The notes beneath the pieces were generated by a model, which saw only the letters and a list, made by a program, of their open reading frames with translations, did no database searches and was not told the origin of the DNA. The position numbers and the translations under genes were made by a program. A stretch of DNA of 37,180 nt from assembly GCA_003427395.1 (NCBI GenBank), contig BFEA01000018.1, forward strand, positions 4,583,831 through 4,621,010, in the 5' to 3' direction. The DNA comes from Chara braunii (lineage: Eukaryota > Streptophyta > Charophyceae > Charales > Characeae). Positions 12,184-24,239 of the stretch are shown piece after piece; the first letter of the stretch is position 1; every line of letters begins with the position of its first letter.

Positions 12184-12372
12184 CGCCCTCTGACTAAAAC
12201 ACAACTACGCAGCCAAGGAACACCGCATTCAAATAGAGCACAACCCTGTGCTCTATGCAAGCGATAACAACCAACTTGATAAAACACTAATCACACAACA
12301 ATTGTGTGCAACGATAAAGGTGCAACACCCTCCAACTGACACCTAGTCAAGTGCAGGATGAGTGCCCTGTAA

Positions 12373-12389
12373 GTGTACTGCAAGTACAC
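12373..12389. repeat. Short perfect inverted repeat in A2
   Basis: GTGTACT and AGTACAC flank GCA, identical to 226-242 in A1. Confidence 0.6.
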
Positions 12390-13891
12390 AATCAACAACC
12401 AAACACGATGGCAACTCAACAAATGTTGCGTGTACAGCAGCAAACAAACTCTAACTTGTTAATCCTGCCAGTAGCAGCAATCAGCTAAACCAGCCAGCAG
12501 CAATACCTGGCGTCCACAATAAATGACTATAAAACTGAGCAAACAATCAACGTCTTGAATAAAAAACAGCAGCAACAACTTTGCTAAGCAACAGTGGCAC
12601 GTCTTGAAGCAGCGACACTTGCCTTTCGCTGCTGAAAACAGCGACAATACCAATCTGGCTCATAGCAGTAGCAAAGACACCGGCTGCAGCGGTTGCCCCA
12701 AACTAACAGCAGCTTGCCGTAGCAAGCAGCGGTGTCCAGCGGCTGCACCCTGCTACGAGAAGCAGCAAATCGAGTCAACAACCGAGTTTGTTGCGGAGAA
12801 CTACAGTGCCCCCAATAGCGGACGAACTGACAACTTTAGCAGAGGCCAAACGCACTGCAACGTCAACAACAAGGTGCAACAGTCTGGCGATGGGCTGAGA
12901 ACTCAGTAGAAATGTCGGTCAAAAACGCAGCAACCATGTACATAGAAGCCTCAAGAGCAGCGGTGGCGTAAAGGGGAATAACAACCATACTCCGAAAAAT
13001 AGTAGCAAGGCACTGCAAAAAAATAAAAAATAAAAAATAAAAGCCCCGAAACTACAACAGCGGTATAGCAACAGCCACAACAATCCCAGTGGGTCATGCG
13101 CAGTAGGAGAAATGCACAACAGTCCGCAGGTCCGTATTTGTTCAAAGGCAATCTGAGACACAGATGCTACATTGTGAGCTAAAGAGATAAGTCGCCACCT
13201 ACAAAACCAAAGAAGAGCTCTCAATATGTCATTTCCTGCTACGTCTCTTCCCAAAGGCCCCTCCAAGAAGTTGGCTATGAGGAAGGATCCGTGCATAGCC
13301 ATAAGCAGGCTGAGGTCTCGAACTTGAAACGGATTTAAACAGGCAAACCACTTCCCCAACTCCACAGTGGCTGCAGGCAGATACCAAGTGTCAAAACGAT
13401 GGGGGCGGCCACCAACATAAACTAGTAACTAATTTAGTAAGTGACAGTGCAGTGCTAACACTTAGTCGTGCATAGCTCAGTCTTTTGAGACAGATATATG
13501 ACTATTGGCAAGATCTACCATGTAAGTAATAAAAATATAAAAAAATAAAAAATAAAAAGCAGCAAAAACCAAGTGAAATCTCCCCTCTATCACGTCCGCT
13601 CCGCACATAGCCAGTTTTCAGCGACTCTGGCCGAAATCCCGACTAGGTGAGCATACTGTTTGGTTTTACCTTGGAGGGTTGAACACCGTGGAGAGGAACG
13701 CCTTCACAACTGTGATAACCACGGGGGTGAGCACCACCGTGACCGCAAGCAGCAGGTAAGTTACTTCCTCCTTCTCTTTGTGTTCCCTTTCGATTGGTGC
13801 ACCACCATCTCTCCGCAATATTATTACTTATTTTTATGCACGTGGTCACACCCTTTATCCATATTCATCCAGCCCTCTTCTTCTCTCTCTC

Positions 13892-13895
<4 letters not shown>

Positions 13896-13976
<81 letters not shown>

Positions 13977-14046
13977 NNNNNNNNNNNNNNNNNNNNNNNN
14001 NNNNNNNNNNNNNNNNNNNNNNNNNNNNNNNNNNNNNNNNNNNNNN

Positions 14047-14130
<84 letters not shown>
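13896..14130. repeat. Expanded CT microsatellite in A2 with an assembly gap
   Basis: The CT/TC run occupies about 235 bases, of which 13977-14046 are Ns. At least 165 bases are sequenced, so the tract is more than twice the length of the A1 tract. The true size is unknown because of the gap. Confidence 0.96.
13977..14046. other. Assembly gap of 70 Ns
   Basis: The Ns sit wholly inside the CT microsatellite, so the missing sequence is most likely more CT repeat. Confidence 0.99.
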
Positions 14131-14133
<3 letters not shown>

Positions 14134-14856
14134 GACCTCGCGAACTTCTTCTCGTTATTCTCCTATTCTACCAATCCAACAGCTAAACTAGAATTACTAA
14201 CAAAGTCGCCCCTGCAAAAACTCACGGTCGTTTCCTACCTTGGCCAAATTCGTCGAGAATCAGGCGGGTTAACTACTTTTCCCTTCTCACTTCCACCTCG
14301 CTTGCCTTACTTCGTCTTCGTCATCTTCGTTTCTCTTTCCCGATGCACCTGGCCGACTTCCCGGCCAGGTTCGTGTGATCCTAATGGCACATCGAGGACG
14401 ATCAACTATAGGCCGGAGAGGAACTACCAATGGACGTGATGAAGTTTTGAAGACCAGTGGAAGTAATGATTAGCGGGAGGATGATGATCGCCCAGGTGGA
14501 GGCAAGGGACTCATCGTTCAAAGTAAGCACGGCAAGCAGCGCACCAGCACGGCAAACAGCGCACCAACAACGAGATCTTGTCGACGACCACCAAGGTCAC
14601 CACAATGGGATCGGGCGCCACGCACGCAGCAACCAAGATGACCATGACAACTCCCCAAATATGCTAAAATGAGAATGAATCTTCCCCTAAAACACGGGAA
14701 GATACATCGTCATACAGCGACATGTATGTATTTTCTCCCCTTTGTCATTCTCCCGACGTCCTTTTCCCTCCTATCTTCCACTACACTCTGCCATTCGCCG
14801 TTCCGTTTTCACCATCGAGTTCGCTCTGTCCCAAAAACCCGGAATAACATCTTATT

Positions 14857-14884
14857 TCGCTCGATTCTATAGAGAATCGAGCGA
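14857..14884. repeat. 28-bp palindrome in A2
   Basis: It is identical to 2545-2572 in A1: perfect 12-bp arms around ATAG. Confidence 0.75.
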
Positions 14885-17022
14885 GATATTGAAATCTCAC
14901 CTCCCGCCACAGCTGCACTCCCGCCACCTTCGCGCACCCTCGTTTTCTACTAGCATTATTCCCACTATACTAATGCCAAAACTAACGCGACCATTGCACT
15001 CGCCCTGCTAAAAAACCTCTAGTTAGCACCTCACCTTGCCCGAATCCATTAAGGATTGGGTGTGATAGGGTCTTCCATCCCCCACTATTCTTCCTCCTCC
15101 ATCGCCATCTCCCTCTTCGAATGCACCCGGCGCTACCTTCGTCCAGGTCCATTCTTTTCTTGCCGGTCTTCGCTGCCTCGCCTCTCTTGTCGTCCCTTGT
15201 CTCAGTCAGTGCGGAGTTGTGCGCTAACCCAAACACTACAACTGGTGTTACTTAATACAGACAGCAGGACGATCATCACGAAGCCAAAATCCGCTAAGGA
15301 GTGTGAAGCAGCTCCCCTCCCGCATCAGTCAGGCTCGTAAATGGGTGGAGCTGAAACGTGCGACCTATGCTGGTCCGTCGGAGTGCGCTATGCCCACTGC
15401 TATAGCTGCTGCGTGAACCTAGGTGAGGCGGGTTCCATGTGACCCGCCGCTACAGCGGCCTCCGCCCTGTTGCCCTCTGGCCGGCTGTGCGCAGGGCACC
15501 GTCCGCCATCTTTCGGGTCCCAATAGGCATGGTTTGGGCCGCACTGCTGTATCTTTTCAGATGGGACAAGGTCCTGACCTCTGCAACAATGGCGAATTGG
15601 TCCTTTGCTGGTCATACGGCGCCATCCACAAGTACAAGAACTCTTGTGAACGGATTTTCACCAATTTTCGGAGACAAAAATTAATAAAATAAAATAAAAT
15701 AAATAGCGCATTTGTGGTCACCTCCAGTGGTGGCCGCTATTTTCCTTGGCCCCGCGGCTCCACAGGCCGCTGACAGAATGGGCACACAAATGGTGCATCC
15801 GGGACTTCGGCAAGGTTTGTGTGACCAGTCTTGTTCCTTACGGGCCCCGACGAGCGTGCTCCCACTCAGTTCCTACTGCAGATCGTGGTTGGTGGATGGT
15901 GCACCTGCAGAGTGCCCCTGCCACTCAGGTTTCTTCCACCTCGTGGGCTAAACCACCTACCGGCTTACATGCAAGTTGAACTCCTCGACCCATGTTTCAA
16001 AACGGGTAGGATACAGGAGTCTCGCCAACATTCAGAACACGCCGAAATCAAATGGGCCCGCCAACAGAGGCGTGTGGTCAATGTCCTCGACTGTGGTGAC
16101 GGCCACGTCGCGAAGATTGCAACCGCTGGCACCTTCAACCCACGTGGGCTGGTACCCCGCAAATAACCTTAGTATCGATGTCGGTGCCGCGTCCCAGAAA
16201 CAAGACCGACAACAAAAAAATAATAATAAAAATATGACGGTGCTTTTCGGGAAGGAAGACCGCCGACGCCCGTTTCAATTATGTCGCCCGAACCCACGGA
16301 TGGGCTGGCAATCAAACCAAGGCGGATAGCCCTGCCGGACCCTCAACCCCTCGACATCTCCAACCGCTCCTATGCTCCGCTTCCGTCGGTCGCCATCCTC
16401 GATCCCTGTACCTTCACTTCGAAAGTCCAATGTCGTTTACCAATAGTGTTAGTCCCCAAGGCTGAGACGGACTACTGCAAAATTCAATATAAATTGTTGC
16501 CGCACGGCACGCGGGCCTACCAAAATATATCAAGGCTACTCCTTTGCCTACAGACCAAACTCACGACTGCTGACCTATGACGCCCGCCACTCATAGGGTC
16601 TGGCTCCATCCACGACTGTCAACCTCCTGCATCTACCGCGCGGAGGTCACCACTTGCGTTGTACTTTCTCTCGCACACCCCAGTTACTGCCCAAAGCAAC
16701 ACCACTTCCGATGACGCATGCCGTATGAACGCAGATGTATCATGGTCACTTCAATGAAAGAAAGACTTTTCCTTGTTTTAATCAAAGCCAAAAGTTTTAT
16801 CGGCGGAAACGGCGACTCTATAGTATCATAAATAAAAATCATCACGGGCGCCTCAAAACTGCGCGCCCATACACTCTCTACTTCTAGTCAATCACTCAGT
16901 CAACGTGAACAAACCACAACTGCGACTCGTGAAGTGTACTCCAATTTCGAACGAAACTTATTTTCTGTCACTTGCAAAAACCAGGGCGGATACCCTTGTA
17001 AGGGTATTCGCGTCGACAGCGG

Positions 17023-17502
17023 GAGGGCAAGACAATCAGACTGTCCCTGCTTCCATAATAAATATACATTATAAAACTAGAATTTTGAGTCCATCTTAAA
17101 AAATGTCATTCCAATTTTAAAATTTTATGTTTTACTTGAAAACTTTCCTTCCAAGAATGAAGTATCCTTCTTGTTTAATGTACATGTTAGAGATTGAATG
17201 AAAGTTTAGATGAGTTAATATATTTTTTTTTAATTGGACTATCATTCTATTATAAGGAGTTTTAGTCATATATAAGTTAATCCAATCTCAATAAAAAAGA
17301 TATTGTTGTAGTGAAATAAAAATTCAATTAAGATATTTCATAAACTCGTCCGGACTTCCATTCCATCTTTACCAAATAGATGTAATTGGAATGAAAAAGT
17401 CATTTTTAGACGAAAACTTGTCAAATACCATTGAAAAGTTTTGAATTTGAATAACTTTGGAATGATAAATTTAAAATATGAAAGATTGTTTTTAAATTGA
17501 AT
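17023..17502. repeat. 480-bp direct repeat, left copy
   Basis: This AT-rich block matches 18961-19440 from GAGGGCA to TAAATTGAAT, with equal overall length. Shared landmarks are GTCCCTGC, CCATAATAAATATACATTA, AAAAAATGTCATTCCA and GATAAATTTAAAATATG. By eye identity is about 80-85%. The ends are not TG/CA, and I see no primer binding site just inside, so an LTR assignment is not supported. It could be a duplicated MITE or the ends of a non-autonomous element. Confidence 0.85.
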
Positions 17503-18960
17503 CAACTTGTCAAAGCATGTCTGGTCTTAGTTATGGAGTCTTGATAGAGATGTTGTTGGAGGCACAATTTTACTCGTTGATCATGTGGATGACGCTTTAG
17601 GTGTTGACTTGAAGCAGGAACAATAAGAGCATGAAGGGGGTCAAGATGACGAAGTTTTTTTGAAGGTTTTTTCTTTCTCATGTTGGCACGATGTGTTGGA
17701 GTTGCTTCTTTGAGTGGTGCTCGCCTGCAATCGAAGATTGAAAATCCTTTAGGAGTTACGCAGCGAAGTTAAATGATTCTTTGTTTTGTGGTTCTGAGAT
17801 GGTTGACACACATCGCTTTGTTGAGGGATTTCTCGTATTTTTTCGTTTTAGAGATATTTCCCACATGACGCGGATTAGCTTTTTTCGTGGCTACAGAATC
17901 GCTATAGTTGTGTTTGGTGTTTTATTAGTACTGCGTGTTATGGTTATATCGGGTTTGTCTGTTCGTTTTTTTCTGACCTTTTCATTCGTTGATCTGACTT
18001 ATGTACTTCGTAGGATCTCTTTTCTAGACATGTGTCACTAAGTATCCTTGAGCCGACTCCTGGTTAGTTGTGGTATCTGTAATCCTGTTCTTGGGTTGTC
18101 GCTGGTGTTTGGTTCGATGTTGAACTATCTTGCTCGAACGAAATCGTTTGTGATCTCATAGGTGGGTTACCCTAATTTGATTCTATTGCGTGCGCCTATT
18201 TGATGTTTTGTGGGGAGATGGGGTCGTACGGTAAGCTGATTGACGGTAAATTGTTGCTGATTACTGCTTGGTTGTGATGAGGATATACTGGAAGATGATT
18301 AAAGTGAGGGACGGTGGTAATTTCTTCGACACCGTGCTTGAATGAGAAACACGTTGAACTCACAGGAGAACGACCCTAATTCGTTTTGTTGTTGACGCTT
18401 AGTTCGATGTAGGACACTGAAGTGAGTAATACTTAGATACATGTGATAATATTATGCTAAGAGTTATGGTGGAGAGTTTTTTGACACCAGAGACAAATTT
18501 GCACTAGGTATTGTAAGGTTAATTAGTGAATTGTTCATCTTTATTAATTTCGTGCTTTAGAATAATGTGTAGTGATATATGCTCTTATCAGTTTGTATGA
18601 TGTGTTATAGATGCCGTTATTTGGCAATGGTAAGGATGGTAGTTAGGGTTGAGTAGGAGTGTTAGTAGTTTTTTAAAGTACGATTGATGATTTAACTCTA
18701 AGATGGGGTGAAAACCGTATTTCCTAGTTCGCGTTGAGTAGGAGAGATTCCAAATTTTGTTGGGGTTTTACTGCTCATATATCCGTTTGGTTGGGTTTTG
18801 AATCTAGGCGGGTTGGTTATATTTACCATTTTTCGGGTTGTGTATTTTTACGAGTGAATTTGGTTGGATTACTTGATGCTTAGTTTAATGTTAAGTTTGT
18901 AGATACATGTTTTTTAGATACCGCTAGGCCGTTGTTTTAGTGGGGATGTGTTTCTCGAGA
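17503..18960. other. G/T-rich core between the 480-bp repeats
   Basis: This 1.46-kb stretch is conspicuously rich in G and T and poor in C on the plus strand, unlike the repeats around it. The longest plus-strand frame (17781-18041, 86 codons, hydrophobic) is unlike any protein I know and is probably chance. Together with the flanking repeats it may form one 2.4-kb non-autonomous element (17023-19440). Confidence 0.5.
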
Positions 18961-19440
18961 GAGGGCAAAACAACCTTGTTGTCCCTGCATTCCATAATAA
19001 ATATACATTAGAAAACTAAAATTTGAAGGTCATCTTAAAAAATGTCATTCCACTTTTAAAAATTTCCGTTTTACTTGAAAATGTTTCTTCCAAGAACGGG
19101 GTATCCCTTCTCTTTTGAACATTATGCTAGAGATGGAATGAAAGTTTGAATGAGTTTATGAAAATTTTAAATTGGACCATTATTCTATTATAAAGAGTTT
19201 CGGTAATATATAGGTTAATTCAATCTTAATTAAAAGATATTTGTTGTAGTGGAATGAAAGTTCAATTAAGACATTTCATAAACTCGTCCAGAGGTCTATT
19301 CCATCTTCAACAAATAAATGTAGTTGGAATGAAAAACTAATTTTTAGACAAAAATTTGCTAAATAAAATTAAATTTTTTAGAATTGGAATAACTTTGAAA
19401 TGATAAATTTAAAATATGTAGGATTTTTTCTAAATTGAAT
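18961..19440. repeat. 480-bp direct repeat, right copy
   Basis: This is the partner of 17023-17502 in the same orientation. It begins with GAGGGCAAAACAA, followed at once by an imperfect reverse complement (TTGTCCCT), a small terminal fold that the left copy keeps only partly. Confidence 0.85.
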
Positions 19441-19781
19441 GTTTTTTAAACTTTCATTTATTGTGGGAACTTTTTGTTGTCGTTATTGATGTAATTTCCT
19501 TCGGGACTGGACCCTGGTAATAAGAACCTCGCAAAACTACAATCGGCTCGTCTGGACATTTCGACTCGTCGATCATCACATTATCTAGCCACTACTTTCG
19601 TGAAGCTAGCAAATGGGTTGAGAGAGGGTTTTTCGAACGCATTTGCAGATTTTATAGCTGCGGAGGGGGAAGTTGAAGACAGGAGAGAGGGAAGGAGAAT
19701 GGGTAGAAGAGTGGGGGGAGGGGAAAATGATTGATCGTCTGGGGAAAACCATATTGATCCCCGCGAGGTCTCTGCAACCAA

Positions 19782-19827
19782 TCAGATGATAGCGTGAGGA
19801 GATGCCTCTTTACACCCTATCATCTGA
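19782..19827. repeat. Inverted repeat with 11-bp arms
   Basis: TCAGATGATAG (19782-19792) and CTATCATCTGA (19817-19827) are perfect complements around a 24-base spacer. Confidence 0.6.
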
Positions 19828-20305
19828 TGAATCGAAGACTCTGATAAGAAATCGATAGAGACTTCGTGTATGGGGACGAAGGCGAGAAAGGAGAGGGGGG
19901 GAAGAGAGTTGCGGAGCAAAACCAAGATTCAGATGCAGTGAGAGAGAAAGAAGTGCAGAGAGAAAGCGTAGAACACGTGAAGGAAAAGGGGGGAGATGGT
20001 TTGGGATACAACGGAAGGCGGAAGAAGCTTGCATGCATAGCGCTGATGCGAAAACGAAAGGGCACCAAAACAGTTATACCCCGTCCAATCCAGCTCTTAA
20101 ACTAGTTCACGATCTAAAAAATTCAAAAGTAATACTTGCATGTGGAATTAGACACGCGAAGTCCTACGCCTATTATGATATTTTCAAAAAATTCATCGAG
20201 CCTTTTGAGACACATCTGGGGACACTTATATGCAAAAATTTGAAAGGACATGTCAACGAAAAGTGTGACTACAAATTTCAAAATTCTTAACTGTTGAACA
20301 AGATT

Positions 20306-20323
20306 CCTAGCGCGCTCGCTAGG
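20306..20323. repeat. Inverted repeat with 7-bp arms
   Basis: CCTAGCG and CGCTAGG flank CGCT. It is GC-rich in an otherwise AT-rich surrounding. Confidence 0.5.
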
Positions 20324-20640
20324 GCGTGAGTATTTCCTACGTAAATTCATAGACATTGACAAAAAACAAAGAAAAATTTTGAAAGTCTCGAGAAAACAAA
20401 AATATTTTGAAATGGGAAGGCCTCAACTGCCATTGATTCCTAGCATTTCTCGCCTGCTAAAAATAAGGTACTCCAGAGCCCGTTATTTGCCGAAAGAAAA
20501 AAAATAGCAGAATAGAGGGTTTCAAAACTCGTTCAAACACAAAAGTTGGCACGTTACATATGTGATGTTCAGGGGGTTCCAAAATTATGCATTCTTCGGA
20601 TCATATACGGGTATGTCAACGAAGACTACTTTACACAAAG

Positions 20641-21243
20641 TATCATGCTGGAAAAGCGGAAGAGAGGAGAGAGGAGAGGGATAGAAAAAGGAAAAAAAAA
20701 AAAGTTGGTTATTACCCAGCGTATGAACAAGCAGAGGAAAACACGTGGCACGAGGTGGAAGTGACATCGATCAACACGAAAACCCATCCGAGTTGGGGTT
20801 GTTAACGTCAACTTCAATTGCAATATACTCGTGAGACTGTTGCGATCATCCCTTGTTGACAATCTTCTGCACCGGTAGACAGGATCGAGATCTTGAGTGC
20901 CTGGTTGTCTTCCAGGTGACACCAAGAATTTCTGGATCGACTTCATTGCCATCGCCGACTTACTCATGTTCCACCTGATCGTTATCAANGAGAAAATGGG
21001 GGAGGAGGTGACTGAGGTCATTGTGATGGGAGAAGGGGACAGTGATCGCCTGGTTCATCGCCGAGATTGATGAAGTGAACGATCGGGTGGGCACGGGGGA
21101 ATCAATGATTGGGTTGGGGAAGGGCGACGAGGTATTTAACGTAGAGGGTGGGGATCGTGCATAGGGTCTTGTCGCCCAATGACTTGTAATCTGCCACTGA
21201 GGGGAAGGTACCGGAGATGATGCAATACAACTTCGTGTGGTTG
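20641..21243. repeat. 603-bp tandem duplication, first copy
   Basis: The unit starts at TATCATGCTGGAAAAGCGG and is repeated head to tail at 21244. The copies differ at only a few bases (for example GGGAGAAGGG against GGGAGTGGGG, GACTTGTAA against GACTCGTAA, and the split of an A run). It contains a purine-rich stretch with a 12-A run and one N at 20989. Minus-strand frames are open but interrupted and unrecognised. Confidence 0.95.
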
Positions 21244-21846
21244 TATCATGCTGGAAAAGCGGAAGAGAGGAGAGAGGAGAGGGATAGAAAAGGAAAAAAA
21301 AAAAAAGTTGGTTATTACCCAGCGTATGAACAAGCAGAGGAAAACACGTGGCACGAGGTGGAAGTGACATCGATCAACACGAAAACCCATCCGAGTTGGG
21401 GTTGTTAACGTCAACTTCAATTGCAATATACTCGTGAGACTGTTGCGATCATCCCTTGTTGACAATCTTCTGCACCGGTAGACAGGATCGAGATCTTGAG
21501 TGCCTGGTTGTCTTCCAGGTGACACCAAGAATTTCTGGATCGACTTCATTGCCATCGCCGACTTACTCATGTTCCACCTGATCGTTATCAANGAGAAAAT
21601 GGGGGAGGAGGTGACTGAGGTCATTGTGATGGGAGTGGGGGACAGTGATCGCCTGGTTCATCGCCGAGATTGATGAAGTGAACGATCGGGTGGGCACGGG
21701 GGAATCAATGATTGGGTTGGGGAAGGGCGACGAGGTATTTAACGTAGAGGGTGGGGATCGTGCATAGGGTCTTGTCGCCCAATGACTCGTAATCTGCCAC
21801 TGAGGGGAAGGTACCGGAGATGATGCAATACAACTTCGTGTGGTTG
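21244..21846. repeat. 603-bp tandem duplication, second copy
   Basis: This is the second copy of the 603-bp unit, with its own N at 21592, exactly 603 bases after the first N. After the unit ends the sequence runs into a purine-rich stretch and then into B2, so it abuts the left edge of B2. Confidence 0.95.
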
Positions 21847-22676
21847 TACTTCCTCCATGCAACGCTGAAGAGGAGAATATGGAGGAGGAAGAAAGACGCT
21901 ATCGAGCGCATCGATTCTGCAGAGGGGGACCCTCCCGGCCACGCCACACAGGATTTTGCAGGACTTATCGTGGAGAGCGTTTTGTTGCTCCGGCCGAGTG
22001 GGCCAACCATATCTCTCGCGGACTACTACGAAAGGATAGGGTCATGCGAAGTCCAACTTACCTCCACCCGTGAGAGCTGTCACCATCCTTTGGGTGGGCG
22101 TATCCCCGCCAAGCTACCGAACCACATGCGAAGGTTTTTCAAGTGCAATCGCGGAGGTGGTCCGGCTAAGGGCGTTTCTCCTTCGCTGTAGCATAGGGGT
22201 TATGTGCGGCCAACGTCCCGAAATCGAGCCCGCACGTGAAACGACACATTGGGGGGCTGAGGTCCCAAGCACGATTCGTCGTCGGTTGACTAGGACGCAT
22301 TCCACTCACCACGTGCTACACCATGCTAAAATTAAAATACAAAAAAAAATAAATTATCCTAGTCCCTTCAGTATCTGACCCATAACCTTTTGACATGAAA
22401 ATCGGTTAGGCGTCGCGCGCGAGACCCAAGATAAAACTGCAAGGGTGCTAGGACTTTCTCATATGGACTAACTATGCAAGTACAAGTAAGTAGTCGCAAC
22501 GATGGAGTGCTATGTAACACTCGTAGTCACACGATCCTTGATAGCCTCGAGGGCCACGTTCGATACTCAAGTGTCGGCTGACACGCGCCTTGGAGGGTTA
22601 ATCTCTGGACGCTAGATAACCACCAAGGTGGTTGATCCCCTCGCTCTCTTCTACACCCTGCGGAGAGTGGATGGTA

Positions 22677-22694
22677 CACAGGTTCAAGCCTGTG
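22677..22694. repeat. Conserved small inverted repeat in B2
   Basis: CACAGG and CCTGTG flank TTCAAG; the arms are identical to 8852-8869 in B1 and the loop differs. Confidence 0.55.
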
Positions 22695-24239
22695 ATGACA
22701 GTCAACTCTCGCGGCCTTGGAGACAAGCTCCATCTATCATTCAGGGTCTGGAGAGAAATCAAGGGGTTTGACTTTGACGACTACCACGGACTATAACGTC
22801 CAACCACAATAATTATAAGAAGTAAGAAGTAAAAAAAAAAAGACCTCCCTTTTCTCTTAAGGCATAGTCTGTTTAACTCTCACGCATGGTTGCAACAAGC
22901 CGCGCAAATACTCAAGGTATATGTATATATATATATGTATATATCCGTATACGAAGGGTTATGAAATATGAGACTTATCACTTCTCAAAACCATTGTAAG
23001 GTTCCCTTCAACCATTATAATTATGCTAAGCAAGAGTAGTTCAAACAATCAATTAAAAGTTTGTGTGATATGAGATGATCATTCTCACTACAGTTGTGTA
23101 TCTTGTCCATCCGCATTCACACTATATTCAAAATATCACCAAGCTCAATTCAAAGATTTTATAAGTATACCTGCAGTCGCACAGAGTTCAAACAACAACA
23201 TCATATACACTAAGGGAATCAACTTTACTACTTTCTGCGACTCACACCCTGCATTATGCATACAAGGCCCAAGCAATTTTCACCATCCCTCAATAAAGGT
23301 ACTTAGTCTATAGAAATGACCACTTAAAAGAAAAAATATGGATGTAAAAAAAAAAAACCCCATAGAAATTCACAAGAGCGAAGACCTTAGGTTGAGATGC
23401 AGAAGCAGGGAAGTTGTGTCGTAAATCGATCTGTTATCAAAAGATAACAGAAAAGTGATCGTTCGTAGGGTTAGGGCGAACGAATCAAACCTTCAATCGA
23501 ATTCGTAGACCTGCATCACAGTTCAGGCCAAAGTAGACCAATACTATGTTTAAGACAGATGGAGGACATGCTCCGTGTCGTAGTCTAACTCCTCTACTAA
23601 CTTCTCCCTCACCTTCTTCCAATGGGTTCCTGAAATTACTTAAAATTTCGGCAACATCTTCCTTAATCAGCGTAGTTTGCCAAATTCTTCCTAACAGAAA
23701 ATAATAACTCCCCAAATTCTACAAAATTTCGGAAACGCTTCCCGTAGGAAAAATGCCTTTTCATGTCAGAAAAAATGACTAACTCTTTCAAATTTGTAAG
23801 AATTTCGGCAGCGCTTCCCGTAGGAACATGAGACTGCTAAGATTTATACAAAGTTGAAAATACAAAGACAAGTACAACTATACTTGAAACTAACTTCTGA
23901 CACTCACTTGATAGTTAGAATTGAAGATAGTTTAAACAATCCTCTTTTGAAGATGGTATCATAAACTACCACTAGTCATAACTTCTAATAGGGTCAGTCC
24001 TATCATATCCCAAACTTCCCTCCCATCATCCATTTCACCTACCTATAGCTCCAACATTCAGCGAACATCTAAAACAACTAAGTTATAAAAAAAAATACAT
24101 CAGAAATTAACCTTAAAAACATACACATGTGAGCGTAACAACATCTCTCGCCAACCCTCAGGTTCCTTCTCGGATCACATAGTTCGTTCAAATCTCCCGT
24201 TATTCCTTTTTACCCTTCCCTACATAAGACATAGGATCA

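Larger units (their letters stand above)
12184..17020. repeat. Large dispersed repeat A, copy A2 (non-coding, about 4.8 kb)
   Basis: This is the second direct copy of the block at 37-4712. It is 161 bp longer, and almost all of that is the expanded CT tract (235 bp including a 70-N gap, against 64 bp in A1). The TAAAA microsatellite is one unit shorter than in A1. The 28-bp palindrome and the other inverted repeats are retained. Many differences from A1 are transitions at CpG. Its right edge abuts the 480-bp direct repeat directly, which suggests that one of the two inserted beside or into the other. Confidence 0.93.
19441..20640. other. Unassigned non-repetitive stretch
   Basis: No gene can be assigned. 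From 19580 to 20070 the minus strand is pyrimidine-rich with short ATG-started frames (19581-19781, 19820-20068) full of serine, proline and leucine. This looks more like a plant 5' leader or promoter-proximal region than coding sequence. The plus strand has a purine-rich counterpart frame at 19866-20105. The rest is AT-rich. Two inverted repeats (19782-19827 and 20306-20323) are listed separately. Confidence 0.35.

Noticed and set aside
37-17020. A1 and A2 as the two LTRs of one large retrotransposon
   Set aside because: The edges lack TG...CA, no primer binding site follows A1 and no polypurine tract precedes A2. The interval between them contains repeat B, which also occurs outside.
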